This document shows, in pieces, positions 1-9,455 of a DNA stretch of 64,000 bases. Every line of letters starts with the position of its first letter. Position 1 is the first letter of the stretch. The DNA comes from Acidobacteriaceae bacterium. Lineage in GTDB: Bacteria > Acidobacteriota > Terriglobia > Terriglobales > Acidobacteriaceae. The DNA lies in NCBI GenBank assembly GCA_003134655.1, contig PLBY01000107.1:149279-213278 (forward strand), in the 5' to 3' direction. The translations under genes were made by a program, and so were the position numbers. The notes under the pieces were generated by a model. The model was not told the DNA's origin. It was given only the letters and a program-made list of their open reading frames with translations, and searched no databases.

Positions 1-479
1 GTACCGTGCGCGGCCATATCTTCCAGCGCAGTCACGACTTTCGCGGCCAAAGCGCTCCTAGCCGTTTTGCGAACCGCTTCCAGGCTTGATCGGATGCCGC
101 CACCCGCTGCCGCAATCTCCTCGTAGGAGGCACCTTCGATCCGCTTCTCAAAGTCCACCAGTCGCGGGTTCACAAAGACGGGGTGCGTGTGCGAATCGAC
201 AAACCCGGGTAGCACGACCTTGCCGGTGCAGTCGATCTCGGTGACGTTGCGGCGATTTTGCTTCAGCCAGGGATCGCGGAGTGCATCCTTGGTGGTTCCA
301 ACCGAAACGATCTTGCCGCCCAGGCAGAGAACTGCGCCGTCGTTGATGATGGCCAGCTCTTTCAACGCAGGGCCGCGACGCGGGCCAGGCTTCGCGCCTG
401 CGGCCTGCAAAGTAAGAAGCTGGCCGGCGTTCACCAGCAGAATTCCGGATGGTTGGTGAGGTCTTGGTTTTGCAGTCAC
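1..479 (-). CDS. hutI: Imidazolonepropionase, N-terminal part (cut by window edge)
   Basis: Third enzyme of histidine degradation, hydrolysing 4-imidazolone-5-propanoate to N-formimino-L-glutamate in the cytoplasm. I translated the reverse strand by hand: 159 codons are open from a GTG at 479 to the window edge. An in-frame TAG lies five codons upstream with no ATG between, so GTG is the best start. The residues GFVDSHTHPVF (about 92-102) hold the metal-binding HxH (H97, H99) of the amidohydrolase family, and RLVDFEKRIEGASYEEI with AAAGGGI (about 106-129) is characteristic of HutI. hutU lies further upstream on the same strand, which supports the call, although a GH10 gene on the other strand separates them. 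The C-terminal part is outside the window. Confidence 0.9.
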   Translation of the reverse strand, partial: MTAKPRPHQPSGILLVNAGQLLTLQAAGAKPGPRRGPALKELAIINDGAVLCLGGKIVSVGTTKDALRDPWLKQNRRNVTEIDCTGKVVLPGFVDSHTHPVFVNPRLVDFEKRIEGASYEEIAAAGGGIRSSLEAVRKTARSALAAKVVTALEDMAAHG

Positions 480-595
480 GCGAGTTTTAGTCTAGCAGCC
501 CTTTTGGCCACCAGGAGTAGCAGACGCGTCGACTAATTCGGTTCGTCGGGTTGTGCTGAGCCAGGGAATCGGCCTACCATCGGTCGGAAGGTTTC

Positions 596-1729
596 ATGAT
601 GATCAACACTTCGCTTCCGCATTCGTCTCCAATCGACATTCTCCGGCATGTCGGGCATCGCACTGCGACCGCAGCTCTGCTTTGCGGGATGATCCTTGAG
701 CCCGGCTCTGCGTCGTCGAAGCCGCTGGCTGCTCAGTCTCCCGCCGGGACGTTGCGACAGGCGGCCGAGACTCGCCACATTACCATCGGCACTGCTGCCG
801 CTTCCAGGTATCTTGCTGAAGCGGAATATTCCACCGTCCTCGGATCTGAGTTCAGCCAACTGCAGGCGGAGAATGAAATGAAGTTCGGTCCGATTCATCC
901 GCGGCCCGATACGGATCCCAATCCGTACGACTTCAGGGGCAGCGATGCGCTGGTTGCGTTCGCTCAGAGTCATAGCATGGTTGTTCGCGGACACACGCTG
1001 GTGTGGCACAGACAAGTGCCGCAATGGGTCGATAAAGGAAGCTTCTCTGCGCCGCAACTTGCCGACATTCTGCATGGCCATATCAAGACTGTGATGACGC
1101 ATTATGCTTCGAAGGTCTACGCGTGGGATGTGGTCAACGAAGCATTCAACGACGATGGCACCATGCGGCATACGATCTGGTACGACCAGCCGGGAATCGG
1201 CGAGGGGATAGGTACGAAGTACATCGAGCAGGCGCTGCGCTGGGCTCGGGAAGCTGACCCGGGCGCCAAGCTCTTCTACAACGACTACGGCGCGGAAGAG
1301 GTGAACAAGAAATCCGACGCGATCTATGCCATGGCGAAAGACTTCAAGGCGCGAGGCGTGCCGCTCGACGGAGTCGGGTTTCAGGCCCACGTCACGCTGA
1401 AGTTCGACGATCCGGCGAAGTTGGGGGCATTCGCGAAGAATCTGGACCGGTTCGCAAAGCTCGGGCTGGAGTTGCACATCACGGAACTCGATGTTCGCTT
1501 AGACGATTCCAGCCCGGCCTCGCTGAGTGCGCAGGCAAAGCTGTACGGAGAGATTATGACTCTCTGCGTGCAGCAGCCAGCCTGCAAGCTGCTTCAAACC
1601 TGGGGATTCACGGACAAGCACTCGTGGATTCCGTCTTTCCACAAAGGGCAGGGATGGGCGCTGCTGTGGGATGACAAGTATCAGAAGAAGCCGGCCTACG
1701 AGGCCGTGCACGACGCGCTGGCAAAATAA
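596..1729 (+). CDS. GH10 endo-1,4-beta-xylanase, exported
   Basis: Predicted to cleave internal beta-1,4 bonds of xylan outside the cytoplasm. The 377-residue product has a hydrophobic N-terminal stretch (about residues 23-40) that may be a signal peptide, followed by one GH10 barrel. Family motifs are GHTLVWHRQVPQW, WDVVNEAFNDD with the acid/base Glu at about 182, and HITELDVRL with the nucleophile Glu at about 297. No carbohydrate-binding module is seen. GGAAGG lies about 6 nt before the first ATG; the second ATG (599) is equally possible. The gene sits between hutI and hutU on the opposite strand and converges on hutU with a 26-nt gap, so it is not part of the hut transcript. Confidence 0.93.
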   Translation: MMINTSLPHSSPIDILRHVGHRTATAALLCGMILEPGSASSKPLAAQSPAGTLRQAAETRHITIGTAAASRYLAEAEYSTVLGSEFSQLQAENEMKFGPIHPRPDTDPNPYDFRGSDALVAFAQSHSMVVRGHTLVWHRQVPQWVDKGSFSAPQLADILHGHIKTVMTHYASKVYAWDVVNEAFNDDGTMRHTIWYDQPGIGEGIGTKYIEQALRWAREADPGAKLFYNDYGAEEVNKKSDAIYAMAKDFKARGVPLDGVGFQAHVTLKFDDPAKLGAFAKNLDRFAKLGLELHITELDVRLDDSSPASLSAQAKLYGEIMTLCVQQPACKLLQTWGFTDKHSWIPSFHKGQGWALLWDDKYQKKPAYEAVHDALAK

Positions 1730-1755
1730 GCCATGGCGGACTATCGAGCCGTTTC

Positions 1756-3429
1756 TCAACCTGCCATCGGTACTTTCACGCCGGTCTTCTTCGCGAACTC
1801 CTTCGCTTCCTCGTAGCCGGCATCTACGTGGCGGATCACGCCCATGCCGGGGTCCGTGGTCAAGACGCGCTCGATGCGCTTGGCCATTTCATCGGTGCCG
1901 TCGGCTACGGTGACTTGTCCGGCGTGCAGTGAGTAGCCAATGCCGACGCCGCCGCCGTTGTGGATCGAAACCCACGATGCGCCCGCGGCTGTGTTCAAGA
2001 GCGCATTCAAGAGAGGCCAGTCGGCCACCGCGTCCGAGCCATCTTTCATGCTCTCGGTTTCGCGGAATGGAGACGCCACTGAACCGCAGTCAAGATGATC
2101 GCGGCCAATCACGATCGGCGCCTTGATCTTGCCTTTCTTCACGAGATCGTTCATGGCGAGACCGAACTGAGCGCGCTCGCCGTATCCCAGCCAGCAGATG
2201 CGGGCGGGCAGGCCCTGGAACTTGATGCGCTTCTTCGCCAGATCAATCCAACGGCGGAGAATGCGGTTGTCCGGGAATAACTCCAGCACTAAATCATCCG
2301 TAACGTGAATGTCGGACGGTTCGCCGGACAGCGCTACCCAGCGGAATGGCCCCCGTCCTTCGCAGAACAGCGGGCGAATGTATGCCGGAACGAAACCGGG
2401 GAAGTCGTAGGCATTCTTGACGCCGCGCTGAAAAGCGAAGGTGCGAATATTGTTTCCGTAGTCGAAGGTGACGGAGCCCATCTTCTGCAGGCGCAACATG
2501 CCTTCGACGTGGCGCGCCATCGCATCGAGCGACTTTTCCTGGTACGCCTTCGGATCGCGTTGGCGCAACTCCATCGCGGCCTCGAAAGTCATGCCGTTCG
2601 GTACATATCCGTTCAATGGATCATGCGCCGAAGTCTGGTCGGTCAAGATGTCAGGGACGACGCCGCGCTCGGCCAACTCCGGAATGACGTCCGCGCAATT
2701 TCCGACCAGTCCGACGGAAACATTCTCTTTCTTGCGGATGGCGTTCTTCAGAATGCGCAGAGCTTCATCGAGCGTGGTAACCATGAAGTCGCAGTATCCG
2801 GTCTTCAGACGCTTCTTGATGCGTTCGGGATCGACGTCAATCCCCAGAAAAGCCGCGCCAGTCATGGTTGCTGCAAGGGGCTGGGCTCCACCCATTCCGC
2901 CCATGCCACCCGACACGATCAGTTTGCCGGCGAGATCGCCGCCGAAATGCTTTTCTCCCGCGGCGGAAAAGGTCTCGAACGTGCCCTGCACAATTCCTTG
3001 CGAGCCGATGTAGATCCACGAACCGGCGGTCATCTGCCCGTACATCATGAGTCCGGCGCGTTCCAGTTCGTTGAACTTCTCCCAGTTAGACCAGTGGCCG
3101 ACCAGGTTTGAATTCGCGATGAGCACTCGCGGGGCGTGGTCGTGCGTTTTGAAAACGCCCACAGGCTTGCCCGACTGCACCAGCAACGTTTCGTCGTTGG
3201 CGAGAGTCTTCAGTGTCGCGACGATGGCGCGGTAGGCTTCCCAGCTACGCGCGGCGCGTCCGGTGCCACCGTAAACCACCAGATCCTTCGGGCGCTCGGC
3301 GACTTCTTCGTCGAGGTTGTTCATGAGCATGCGCATGGCGGCTTCCTGTTGCCAACCTTTGCAGGTGATGGAGTTGCCGCGCGGCGCGCGAATGGAAGCA
3401 GGAGCCTGGATTTCCGTTTCAACGGGCAT
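1756..3429 (-). CDS. hutU: Urocanate hydratase
   Basis: Second step of histidine catabolism: NAD+-dependent hydration of urocanate to imidazolonepropionate. At 557 residues it is full length. Visible signatures include the NAD-binding [11 protein letters not shown] stretch (about residue 175) and ICWLGYGER (411-419), whose C412 corresponds to the family's active-site Cys; [12 protein letters not shown] and [12 protein letters not shown] are also typical. The N-terminus ([18 protein letters not shown]) lacks a clear Shine-Dalgarno sequence, so the start is less certain than the rest. No hutH is visible in the window. hutI follows on the same strand beyond the GH10 gene. Confidence 0.97.
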   Translation of the reverse strand: MPVETEIQAPASIRAPRGNSITCKGWQQEAAMRMLMNNLDEEVAERPKDLVVYGGTGRAARSWEAYRAIVATLKTLANDETLLVQSGKPVGVFKTHDHAPRVLIANSNLVGHWSNWEKFNELERAGLMMYGQMTAGSWIYIGSQGIVQGTFETFSAAGEKHFGGDLAGKLIVSGGMGGMGGAQPLAATMTGAAFLGIDVDPERIKKRLKTGYCDFMVTTLDEALRILKNAIRKKENVSVGLVGNCADVIPELAERGVVPDILTDQTSAHDPLNGYVPNGMTFEAAMELRQRDPKAYQEKSLDAMARHVEGMLRLQKMGSVTFDYGNNIRTFAFQRGVKNAYDFPGFVPAYIRPLFCEGRGPFRWVALSGEPSDIHVTDDLVLELFPDNRILRRWIDLAKKRIKFQGLPARICWLGYGERAQFGLAMNDLVKKGKIKAPIVIGRDHLDCGSVASPFRETESMKDGSDAVADWPLLNALLNTAAGASWVSIHNGGGVGIGYSLHAGQVTVADGTDEMAKRIERVLTTDPGMGVIRHVDAGYEEAKEFAKKTGVKVPMAG

Positions 3430-3620
3430 GGATAGATGGTACTTCCCTGCGCGGGCCAGTACAAATTATGTCCAGCGCGAGAGAGGCGAGGTTCGGCGCC
3501 GATGGCGTGCGGGCGTTCAGAGTCCGCCCAGGCAAGCGCGCCCGAGATGAGGAAAGAGTCTGCGGGGTGAAATATGACTCGCATTTTTTTTCTTTCGTGT
3601 TCGTTAAAATCCTCATTCGT

Positions 3621-3711
3621 AAGAACTTAGCGTGAGTAGATCGTCTGAGATGTAGATAAAATCTTGAGTCGCAAGGACTTAGAGGCAAAATATTCCGAAA
3701 TAAGGACTTAG
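3621..3711 (+). repeat. Three copies of AAGRACTTAG
   Basis: AAGAACTTAG at 3621-3630 and AAGGACTTAG at 3673-3682 and 3702-3711, all in the same orientation, with irregular spacing (start-to-start 52 and 29 nt). They lie in an AT-rich part of the gap upstream of hutU. Irregular spacing could fit a binding-site cluster or chance; no regulator is identified. Confidence 0.35.
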
Positions 3712-4100
3712 CCGCGAAGTGCAGTTCACTCGCTGGATTGGTGGTCGAGACGCTGTGAGAAGGGCCTTCGCGCATGTAGCGAGTTTGCTCCTTGGATTTC
3801 TCAGTAAAGGTTGTTCGTCACAAGAATCGGGAGTTTTTGTGTGGAAGGCTGTGGAAAAAGAATGTCGGGCTGGAGTCGAGTCTTTGGACGGATCGGTCAC
3901 GGTTTCCCAATGAGCGCTATGGGGATTGTTCGCCAAGCCGCATTCCCAGTTTCCGGTTTGCCGACGATACGTCCACAATCACCCTCGACTGGCGTTGGGC
4001 TCGTCCGCTGCTGCTGGATGTTGTAGGCAAGCGGGCCGCGGACGCCGCTTCCACTTTCCAGAACCATTTCTAGGCTTTGAGGTCCGGGAGCCACATGTCC

Positions 4101-4190
4101 CAAATGGCGGAACCGCTCCGGGTCCGAGGCCATCTCGGCCAGCAGCACCTTGATCGCGACGTCGCTGCCGAGTTTGGTGTCGCTGGCGCG
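4101..4190 (-). pseudogene. Relic of a Ser/Thr protein kinase N-lobe
   Basis: The reverse strand encodes RASDTKLGSDVAIKVL followed by LAEMASDPERFRHL. This is the familiar start of bacterial PknB-like kinases (RxRDTKLGRDVAIKVL...DPER.RRF), including the VAIK lysine. The glycine-rich loop upstream and all catalytic motifs downstream (HRDLKP, DFG) are absent, and the frame runs into unrelated sequence on both sides. About 30 codons survive, so this is a gene fragment and not a functional kinase. The surrounding frame (3897-4211) should not be annotated as a gene. Confidence 0.6.
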
Positions 4191-4360
4191 ACCGTGAAGG
4201 CTATGGCCCAACGTAGGTACGGGCGCTTTCGATTGGTTACGTTTTCCTATTTCTTTATATTTCGTTGTTCTGCTATTGTGTTCGTGTCATCCGTTCGATT
4301 GCGAGATGGGCGGCCATGGCGGCGAGTGTCGCGGTAGAACTCCTTACCCAGGAGTTGGTG

Positions 4361-6721
4361 ATGAAAAAGTCACGGTTCGTTGCAGTCCTACTGCTTCTCT
4401 GCGGATTGGCGCTTGCTTCAACCGGGTCGTTCACACAGCCCCGGTTGGCAGTCTTTCTGAGCAAAACCAGCTATCACCACGCCTGGGAAACGAGTCAACT
4501 GGCCGGACACGGCTGGGTCGGTATCGCGACGCTGGCGGGTATTCCTTACGACACGCTCTTTGTAGAGGAAATGCCCGGTGACCAGGAACTGTCGAGGTAC
4601 TCCACACTCGTGTTTGCCCAGGCGACGCTGGTGGATGATGCGACGTACTCACAGATCGTCCTTCGCTTGCGCGCCTATCTCGTGGGCAACCACAGCGTAA
4701 TCCTCGACGGGCCACTCGCCACCAAAGACGAGAACGAGAAAGAGCGCGATCACCACGCTCTCGATGATCTGCTCGGACTGGAATACAAGGGACTGCAGGG
4801 CGGAACCGAATACCGGATTCGAGTCACTTCAAATGATCATTATGTAACCCGTGGATTCGAGGTGTCGCAGTTCCTAACGCCGGTGCTCGCGTCCGCCACG
4901 AATGTGCTGCAGCCGAAATCCGGCGGAGCCGTATTGCTGGTCTCGACCGATGGCCAGCACAGTTTTCCCTACCTTTCCTGTGTGACACAGGGGAGCAGCC
5001 GCGTTGTTCTCCTGAGTGACTTTGGCACCGCAGCCGGCGCAGGAACCTTTTTTCGCAACGACCCGCCGCAGGTCGCTTATGCGAACGAACTCTGGAACGC
5101 GATGATCCGCGCCGTTCAATGGGCTTCTTATGGCGATGTGGACGTCCCGTTTCCTGCTCCGCAGATCTCCAACGCCAACCTGACCGCGGTTGTGCGATTC
5201 GATGGAGACAATAGCGGCGACCTCAACTACCAACTCAAGACGCTCAATTTTCTCACCGACGTAGCCCAGGATACTGGCGTCGTGCCGCTCTACACCTGGG
5301 TATCCAGCTTCGTGAAGAAGGCAGGTTGGGACAAGCTTGCCCCGCTCGGCAGGCGTCTCGAGAATCTCGGGGGCGAGATCGGAACTCATAGTAAGTTCCA
5401 CGAAATCGATCGCAAAATGACTCCCGATCGCTGGCGCGAGGAACTCGACGGGTCGGTCGAGGAAATCGAACAGAACATGCGGGCGCAGGGCTATCCCATT
5501 CGCAAGATCCAGTCCATGATCAATCCGGGCGACACGATCCCGATGGAGGACTACGGTGAAGTTGCTGGGCGCTTCTCGTTCTACATGACCCATGGCCTGG
5601 AGCAGAGCGTGCCGCTAGGTTTCGGCAACATGACCTGGTTTACGGGTAAGAACAAGGATTTCGTTTTACTGGAGAATTCTCCTCACCCGGACTACCAGTG
5701 GTTCTATGACCCCACATGGAGCTATACGACAGCTCAGATAACGGCGAACGAAGAAGCTATCTTCGACCACATGTTCCAGAATGTCGGGCGTGGTGTGATC
5801 TTCAACGAGATGTGGCATGACTACTCGATCTCGTCTGCGCCCGTCCATGAAGGCAAAGACAAGCGCATCACCAATGAGAACAACTTTCCGTTCTACGAGG
5901 CTATGAAGACAAAGTTCGGAACGCTTCCGATCTATTGCCCGGAGCCGCAGGAGCTCGCGCAAAAACTACGTGTGATGGCGCAATGGAATTATTCATGGAA
6001 GGCATCGGACGACGCGCTCGAGATGACGATTGACCTCTCGAGTCTGCGCCGGAGCGATACTGCCGATTCGCTGGGTGGTATGGGAGTCCGTGTTGAGAAC
6101 ACTCGGAAATTCATCCAGTCGGTTCTGATCGATGGACGCGTGCATCCTGCCTTTGATGACCGCCTGTTGATTCTGCCGAATCTCGCGCCGGACAAAAAGC
6201 ACACCATCACGATCAAGCTGGGTGCTCAGCCAACAACTGCACCCCATCTGACATACGTGTCGAAGTTGATGACCGAGGCGATGCCGACGCAAACCGGGTT
6301 GGCCTTCAACGTAAAGGCGAAAACAAAGGCCAGATTTGCGGTTGCAGTCGCGGACCCGGCGGTCGTACTGAATGCCGACTGGCAGGAGTGGGACGACAGC
6401 AATGGTCACATCAAAGGGTTCGTGCGCTCGGACCGTCGGATTGAGCTAGTAAAGGTATCGACCTCCGGATTTCATCTCACACGTGCAAACCTGCCGATCC
6501 TCGCAGTGAATGAAAAGCCCGGCACGTTGGCATTGCGACTCGCGGCGCCAGGCCTGGAGCCGGGGCTGGTTAGCCTTCGATCGGACCGACAATTGCACCG
6601 AGCGACACTGGGCGGCCAGGATCTGAAAATAGGAAACATCGGCCGGACGTATGAATTGGAACTTCCCCCTTTCACGAAAGAATCCGAACTAATTCTCCAC
6701 TTCTCGGAAACAGACCGATGA
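4361..6721 (+). CDS. Secreted polysaccharide-deacetylase-like protein, unknown substrate
   Basis: 786 residues from the ATG at 4361, chosen over an upstream ATG at 4265 because AGGAG precedes it and a clear signal peptide follows (MKKSR, then a Leu/Ala-rich core, about residues 1-24). Residues about 25-260 look like an alpha/beta domain resembling glutamine-amidotransferase-like folds. Residues about 275-560 carry RFDGDN (about 279) and EIGTHSKFHEID (about 340-351); the H-S-x-x-H pattern matches the metal-binding motif 2 of NodB/polysaccharide deacetylases, with an Asp-rich motif 1. The C-terminal 200 residues look beta-rich. I infer a carbohydrate-active or deacetylase-like enzyme. Substrate is unknown. 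It is followed by another exported enzyme-like gene 138 nt downstream, probably functionally linked. Confidence 0.6.
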   Translation: MKKSRFVAVLLLLCGLALASTGSFTQPRLAVFLSKTSYHHAWETSQLAGHGWVGIATLAGIPYDTLFVEEMPGDQELSRYSTLVFAQATLVDDATYSQIVLRLRAYLVGNHSVILDGPLATKDENEKERDHHALDDLLGLEYKGLQGGTEYRIRVTSNDHYVTRGFEVSQFLTPVLASATNVLQPKSGGAVLLVSTDGQHSFPYLSCVTQGSSRVVLLSDFGTAAGAGTFFRNDPPQVAYANELWNAMIRAVQWASYGDVDVPFPAPQISNANLTAVVRFDGDNSGDLNYQLKTLNFLTDVAQDTGVVPLYTWVSSFVKKAGWDKLAPLGRRLENLGGEIGTHSKFHEIDRKMTPDRWREELDGSVEEIEQNMRAQGYPIRKIQSMINPGDTIPMEDYGEVAGRFSFYMTHGLEQSVPLGFGNMTWFTGKNKDFVLLENSPHPDYQWFYDPTWSYTTAQITANEEAIFDHMFQNVGRGVIFNEMWHDYSISSAPVHEGKDKRITNENNFPFYEAMKTKFGTLPIYCPEPQELAQKLRVMAQWNYSWKASDDALEMTIDLSSLRRSDTADSLGGMGVRVENTRKFIQSVLIDGRVHPAFDDRLLILPNLAPDKKHTITIKLGAQPTTAPHLTYVSKLMTEAMPTQTGLAFNVKAKTKARFAVAVADPAVVLNADWQEWDDSNGHIKGFVRSDRRIELVKVSTSGFHLTRANLPILAVNEKPGTLALRLAAPGLEPGLVSLRSDRQLHRATLGGQDLKIGNIGRTYELELPPFTKESELILHFSETDR

Positions 6722-6859
6722 ACGAGTCCGCAGCGCACAACCGTCGCGCAGGAGTTTTGATCGACCCGCGAGCTCTTTTTCCTTGCATAGCGGGTCTCGC
6801 GTACCGGGTCTTGCGCACCAGTATGGTCTGCGGTCATGAAGACAATCATAGGAGTCAAT

Positions 6860-9028
6860 ATGCGATCAAAGCTTCTAATCAGATACGCAATTCTTGTAGT
6901 TACGACGTTGATGGTCACGTTCGCGCAGGAAAAGCCTGGAACATGGACGCCCGATACTGACTGGGGGCATTGGCGACTGGGGCAGAAGGCGGACCTGGAA
7001 TTCCTGAAGACGAATAATATGACCATCACGTTCGGAAGCGGCGCGCCCAGCTTCGAGGATGTGACTCGCGAAGAGTTCAATCGCGGGATGGAGCAAGCGA
7101 AGACCAATAATCGCACTCTCCACGACAAAGGCTTCATCGTGCTTCGATATCTCACGAGTTCGATCCACGGGCGTTCGGCGTCGAACAAAGACGAACCGCA
7201 AAAAGACCAGATCCGAATGCTGCAATTCTGGCGCGAAGGCTGGAACGCCTATGAGGACTACCTGGGTCCCAAGCCGTCCGACGACCCAACGACATGGATC
7301 ACCGTTCGGCCGGACGGCAGCTTTCCGCACTATCGCTATGCTCCCTACGGCCAGGAAACGACGAACGAATTCGAAACCTGGGGCTGCCCCAACAATCCGT
7401 ACTTCACGCGTTTGATGGAAGGCCGGATACGCGCACAGGCAGAAACCGGGATCGATGGCTCCTACATCGACTGGACGCAGATCGCGGGCGGAACCTGCTA
7501 TTGCGGCTACTGCAAAAGGAATTTCGCTACGTATCTGAAGAAGAACCTTCCCGCGAAGGTGGCGCAGACCAAGTATGGCGCAGACGACTATGACAATATC
7601 GCACTGCCGAAGAAGCGCGGTGAACCGTTCTGGGCGGAGTGGAATACCTTCCGTGGTTATTCCGTAGCTGAATTCCATCATCGCCTGCGCGAAGTGGCCC
7701 GGAAATACAACCCCAATTTCATGATTTCAGGAAATGTGTTTGGCGGATTCGGCTATGGTCCAATCAGTTATGACGCTGCCGGCAACATGGAAATGCTCGG
7801 GCGCGACGGATATGACGACTTCGTCTACTCCGAAGTACAGGAATACCTCGATTCGGCGCCACGCAAGGACGAACAGGGTACGAAAATCACGAATAGTCCG
7901 GCGTTCAAGTTCCTGGCTGCAGCCACGCATGGCAAACCGGTGATCGTGTATGCCACAGAGATCACGCCGCCGATTTTCCCTCACCCCACTGAAAGCTGCC
8001 TGAATGCAATGTCTCAGATCAACATCGCGGAGGCGGTGGCCAATCACGCCGTCTTCCGGGAAAAGCGATTGACGCCAGCCGGCGCCACTCAGATGTACCG
8101 CTTTCTGGCGGCGAATGAGGAGAGCCTGCGCAACGTGCGAATGCACGCAAACGTTGCGGTAGTCGCCTCGTTGCGACAGTATCTCGCGGATGAGTTGAGC
8201 TTTGCCTTTAGCGCTTCGCGTGTGCTGGCGGACAACGGGATCGCTCACGTCATGCTGACCGAAGACGATTTGTCGAGTCCGGCAATCAACCAATTCGACA
8301 TGGTGATCGTCCCATATCTTCCGCTGATGAGTTCGGAACATCAGCAAGCGCTAGTCCGCTATGCCAAGGCCGGCGGCACACTGCTTGTTCTAGGTGCCAG
8401 TGGCAACAAAGATCAGTACGGCCTCGCGCAACGCCAGATTCCTTTGGCGCAATCATTGGGCAACGGACAATATCCCGCCGCCGAAGTTACGCGAAGAGTC
8501 GGCAAAGGACAGGTGCTGTTCGTCCCTGTCCAGATTCCGCCATCCCGTTTTCTGATCTCCATGAAGTTGCACGGTGACTACACAACCTTTGGTCCGACGA
8601 TGGCCGACGTCTTCGCTGACATCCCAGAGGGCTATACACGGAACCGTATCGATCCCGACTTGCGCAAACTTCTGGAGCGAGTTGCCGGCAAAGTGCAGGA
8701 GAGTCTCGGCCCGCGCGTGACACGCCTCACATCAGCAGCTCCGTTTGTCGAAATTACTACGATGGTGGAAAAGACCGATCGACGGATGCTGCTCCACGTC
8801 GTTAACTACGACGTGACGGTGGACGGTACGATCACGCCTGCACGGGACGTAAAGGTGCAAGTGGCGATACCTCGCGGCAGAACCGCTAGAAGCGTTACCT
8901 GGAGTGGGACGCTCGCCGAGATGAAACCCGTGAAGTTCAAGGCTGTGAATCGCGGGGGTCGTCAGATGCTGACACTCGACCTGGATGATCTGAGCATTTA
9001 TGGGCTCGCGAAGATCGAACTCGATTGA
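6860..9028 (+). CDS. Secreted glycoside-hydrolase-like protein with Cys cluster
   Basis: 722 residues from the ATG at 6860. AGGAG ends 5 nt before it, while the ATG at 6836 has no ribosome-binding site. A signal peptide is evident (MRSKLLIRY, hydrophobic core, then FAQEK). The middle resembles a TIM-barrel hydrolase: GIDGSYIDWTQIAGG is followed by C-Y-C-G-Y-C at about 213-218, an unusual tight Cys cluster that could bind a metal or form disulfides. Residues about 430-540 (FSASRVLADNGIAHVMLTED; YAKAGGTLLVLGASG) resemble the Rossmann-like trimerisation domain of GH42-type beta-galactosidases, and a beta-rich tail ends the protein. The family is not identified with certainty. It lies directly after the deacetylase-like gene on the same strand, probably co-transcribed. 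Confidence 0.6.
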   Translation: MRSKLLIRYAILVVTTLMVTFAQEKPGTWTPDTDWGHWRLGQKADLEFLKTNNMTITFGSGAPSFEDVTREEFNRGMEQAKTNNRTLHDKGFIVLRYLTSSIHGRSASNKDEPQKDQIRMLQFWREGWNAYEDYLGPKPSDDPTTWITVRPDGSFPHYRYAPYGQETTNEFETWGCPNNPYFTRLMEGRIRAQAETGIDGSYIDWTQIAGGTCYCGYCKRNFATYLKKNLPAKVAQTKYGADDYDNIALPKKRGEPFWAEWNTFRGYSVAEFHHRLREVARKYNPNFMISGNVFGGFGYGPISYDAAGNMEMLGRDGYDDFVYSEVQEYLDSAPRKDEQGTKITNSPAFKFLAAATHGKPVIVYATEITPPIFPHPTESCLNAMSQINIAEAVANHAVFREKRLTPAGATQMYRFLAANEESLRNVRMHANVAVVASLRQYLADELSFAFSASRVLADNGIAHVMLTEDDLSSPAINQFDMVIVPYLPLMSSEHQQALVRYAKAGGTLLVLGASGNKDQYGLAQRQIPLAQSLGNGQYPAAEVTRRVGKGQVLFVPVQIPPSRFLISMKLHGDYTTFGPTMADVFADIPEGYTRNRIDPDLRKLLERVAGKVQESLGPRVTRLTSAAPFVEITTMVEKTDRRMLLHVVNYDVTVDGTITPARDVKVQVAIPRGRTARSVTWSGTLAEMKPVKFKAVNRGGRQMLTLDLDDLSIYGLAKIELD

Positions 9029-9455
9029 CTCAATTCCCGAAGCGAAGAAGGTGTTCTGCCAATAATTCCATTCGAACCGCGTAAGTGGCAGAAGAATCGA
9101 TCCATCTGGCCAACGGGCAGTCTGGACTGACACAGACTCCGCTGGAACGCACTCAGAGACAACCCGTTATGGAAGAGTGGCCGGCCACTCCTACAGAATC
9201 ATCGGTCCCCTGGCCAGTTCCTGGCTTCTTGGAAGTTGTGCCCGGATGACGGGAAACCCTGACATAATCCCACGGTAAGGGTTGCCGACGATCCACCCGG
9301 AGAGCCTGTTCTAGTGGATTCCTGTTATTGATCGACCATTTCCTCACGCGTACAGTGGCACGCCGTGGGGAAAGATCAATCGGGTGATGTCGAAAGCGCA
9401 CCTCCAAACCCAGATATGTGTAATCCCTTGGCACTTTTCTCGAGAGACGGAGTCT
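9029..9455. other. 427-bp gap upstream of an Oar-like receptor
   Basis: No gene is seen. A spaced inverted repeat, TTCTGCCA (about 9053-9060) and TGGCAGAA (about 9087-9094), lies just after the upstream stop codon and could act as a weak hairpin. The rest presumably holds the promoter of the receptor gene, but no convincing -35/-10 pair stands out. Confidence 0.4.

Larger units (their letters stand above)
3430..4360. other. 931-bp gap with micro-repeats and a kinase relic
   Basis: Upstream of both hutU (minus) and the secreted protein at 4361 (plus). I see no intact gene. It holds three copies of a 10-mer (3621-3711) and a short serine/threonine-kinase relic on the minus strand (4101-4190). 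The part from 3600 to 3720 is AT-richer than its surroundings. Open frames here show no recognisable domains. Confidence 0.5.

Noticed and set aside
533-1477. 314-codon minus-strand frame over the GH10 gene
   Set aside because: It is antisense to a gene with clear catalytic motifs and shows no domain of its own.
2305-3111. 268-codon plus-strand frame over hutU
   Set aside because: Antisense frame of a full-length, well-conserved hutU; composition has no domain signature.
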